Shown here in pieces: positions 25,290-25,331 of a DNA stretch of 25,331 nt. How positions within the stretch are numbered: the first letter of the stretch is position 1; the number at the start of each line of letters is the position of its first letter. The position numbers and the translations under genes are program-made. The DNA comes from an uncultured Brachyspira sp. (GTDB lineage: Bacteria; Spirochaetota; Brachyspiria; Brachyspirales; Brachyspiraceae), in NCBI RefSeq assembly GCF_949287625.1, contig NZ_CASEGO010000027.1:1-25331 (forward strand), given 5' to 3'. The notes beneath the pieces are model-generated. The model ran no database searches. It was given only the letters and a program-made list of their open reading frames with translations, and was not told the origin of the DNA.

Positions 25290-25331
25290 TTATTTTGTTA
25301 CTAGAGAATTATAAAGTTCTATAGTTTTATC
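25290..25331 (-). CDS. C-terminal end of an unidentified minus-strand gene (partial)
   Basis: From the window edge the minus strand reads 13 codons, DKTIELYNSLVTK, and then TAA at 25292-25290. A hairpin follows downstream, as after a real gene. The fragment is too short to identify, and chance open frame cannot be excluded. Confidence 0.35.
   Translation of the reverse strand, partial: DKTIELYNSLVTK

Noticed and set aside
1..25331. CRISPR array, tRNA or rRNA genes, insertion sequence
   Set aside because: No regularly spaced repeats, no cloverleaf-like GC-rich 75-nt segment, no rRNA-like stretch and no transposase reading frame were found.

Overview
The window is AT-rich, with densely packed genes, strong AAGGAGG-type ribosome binding sites and very A/T-biased codon use. 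The protein set and composition suggest a gut spirochaete of the genus Brachyspira. That assignment rests on composition and gene content read by eye, not on a database search.

About 20 kb (1122-21223) is a single catabolic island built like the selenium-dependent purine/urate degradation cluster of E. coli (xdhABC, ygeWXY, arcC/yqeA, ygfK, ssnA, xdhD, yqeB, nucleobase permease). It is organised as two divergent transcription units that start from one 200-bp control region at 13065-13265. The leftward unit reads, in transcription order: a YheO-like PAS/HTH regulator, 2,3-diaminopropionate ammonia-lyase (ygeX/dpaL), the M20 hydrolase YgeY, the carbamoyltransferase-like YgeW, carbamate kinase, an intact NCS2 purine permease, a three-subunit molybdenum hydroxylase (Mo, 2Fe-2S, FAD), and a second NCS2 permease broken by a +1 frameshift in a run of five C (G on the coding strand). 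The rightward unit is ssnA, ygfK, xdhD and yqeB, with terminator-like hairpins between ssnA/ygfK and ygfK/xdhD.

Inferred joint function: a permease imports the purine. The Mo hydroxylases (both keep the Glu and Arg that bind purine in xanthine dehydrogenase) and the flavin/iron-sulfur oxidoreductase YgfK carry out redox chemistry on the ring. SsnA and other hydrolases open it. YgeY and YgeW process the acyl/ureido intermediates, carbamate kinase makes ATP from carbamoyl phosphate, and DpaL releases pyruvate and ammonia from 2,3-diaminopropionate. The usual hydantoinase partner (ygeZ/hyuA) and the cofactor genes selD, yqeC and mocA are not in the window.

Upstream of the island (118-972) is a PhnD-type substrate-binding protein with no signal peptide. 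A 20-nt perfect direct repeat that can fold into a similar hairpin lies before it (64-83) and again after yqeB (21648-21667), so the two copies bracket the island. A 546-bp gene-free stretch (21224-21769) holds a strikingly GC-rich block (about 58% G+C over 110 bases). Beyond it are an orphan D12-class adenine methyltransferase with a long C-terminal extension, a secreted CAP-domain protein, the GTPase HflX on the minus strand, and the last codons of another minus-strand gene at the window edge.
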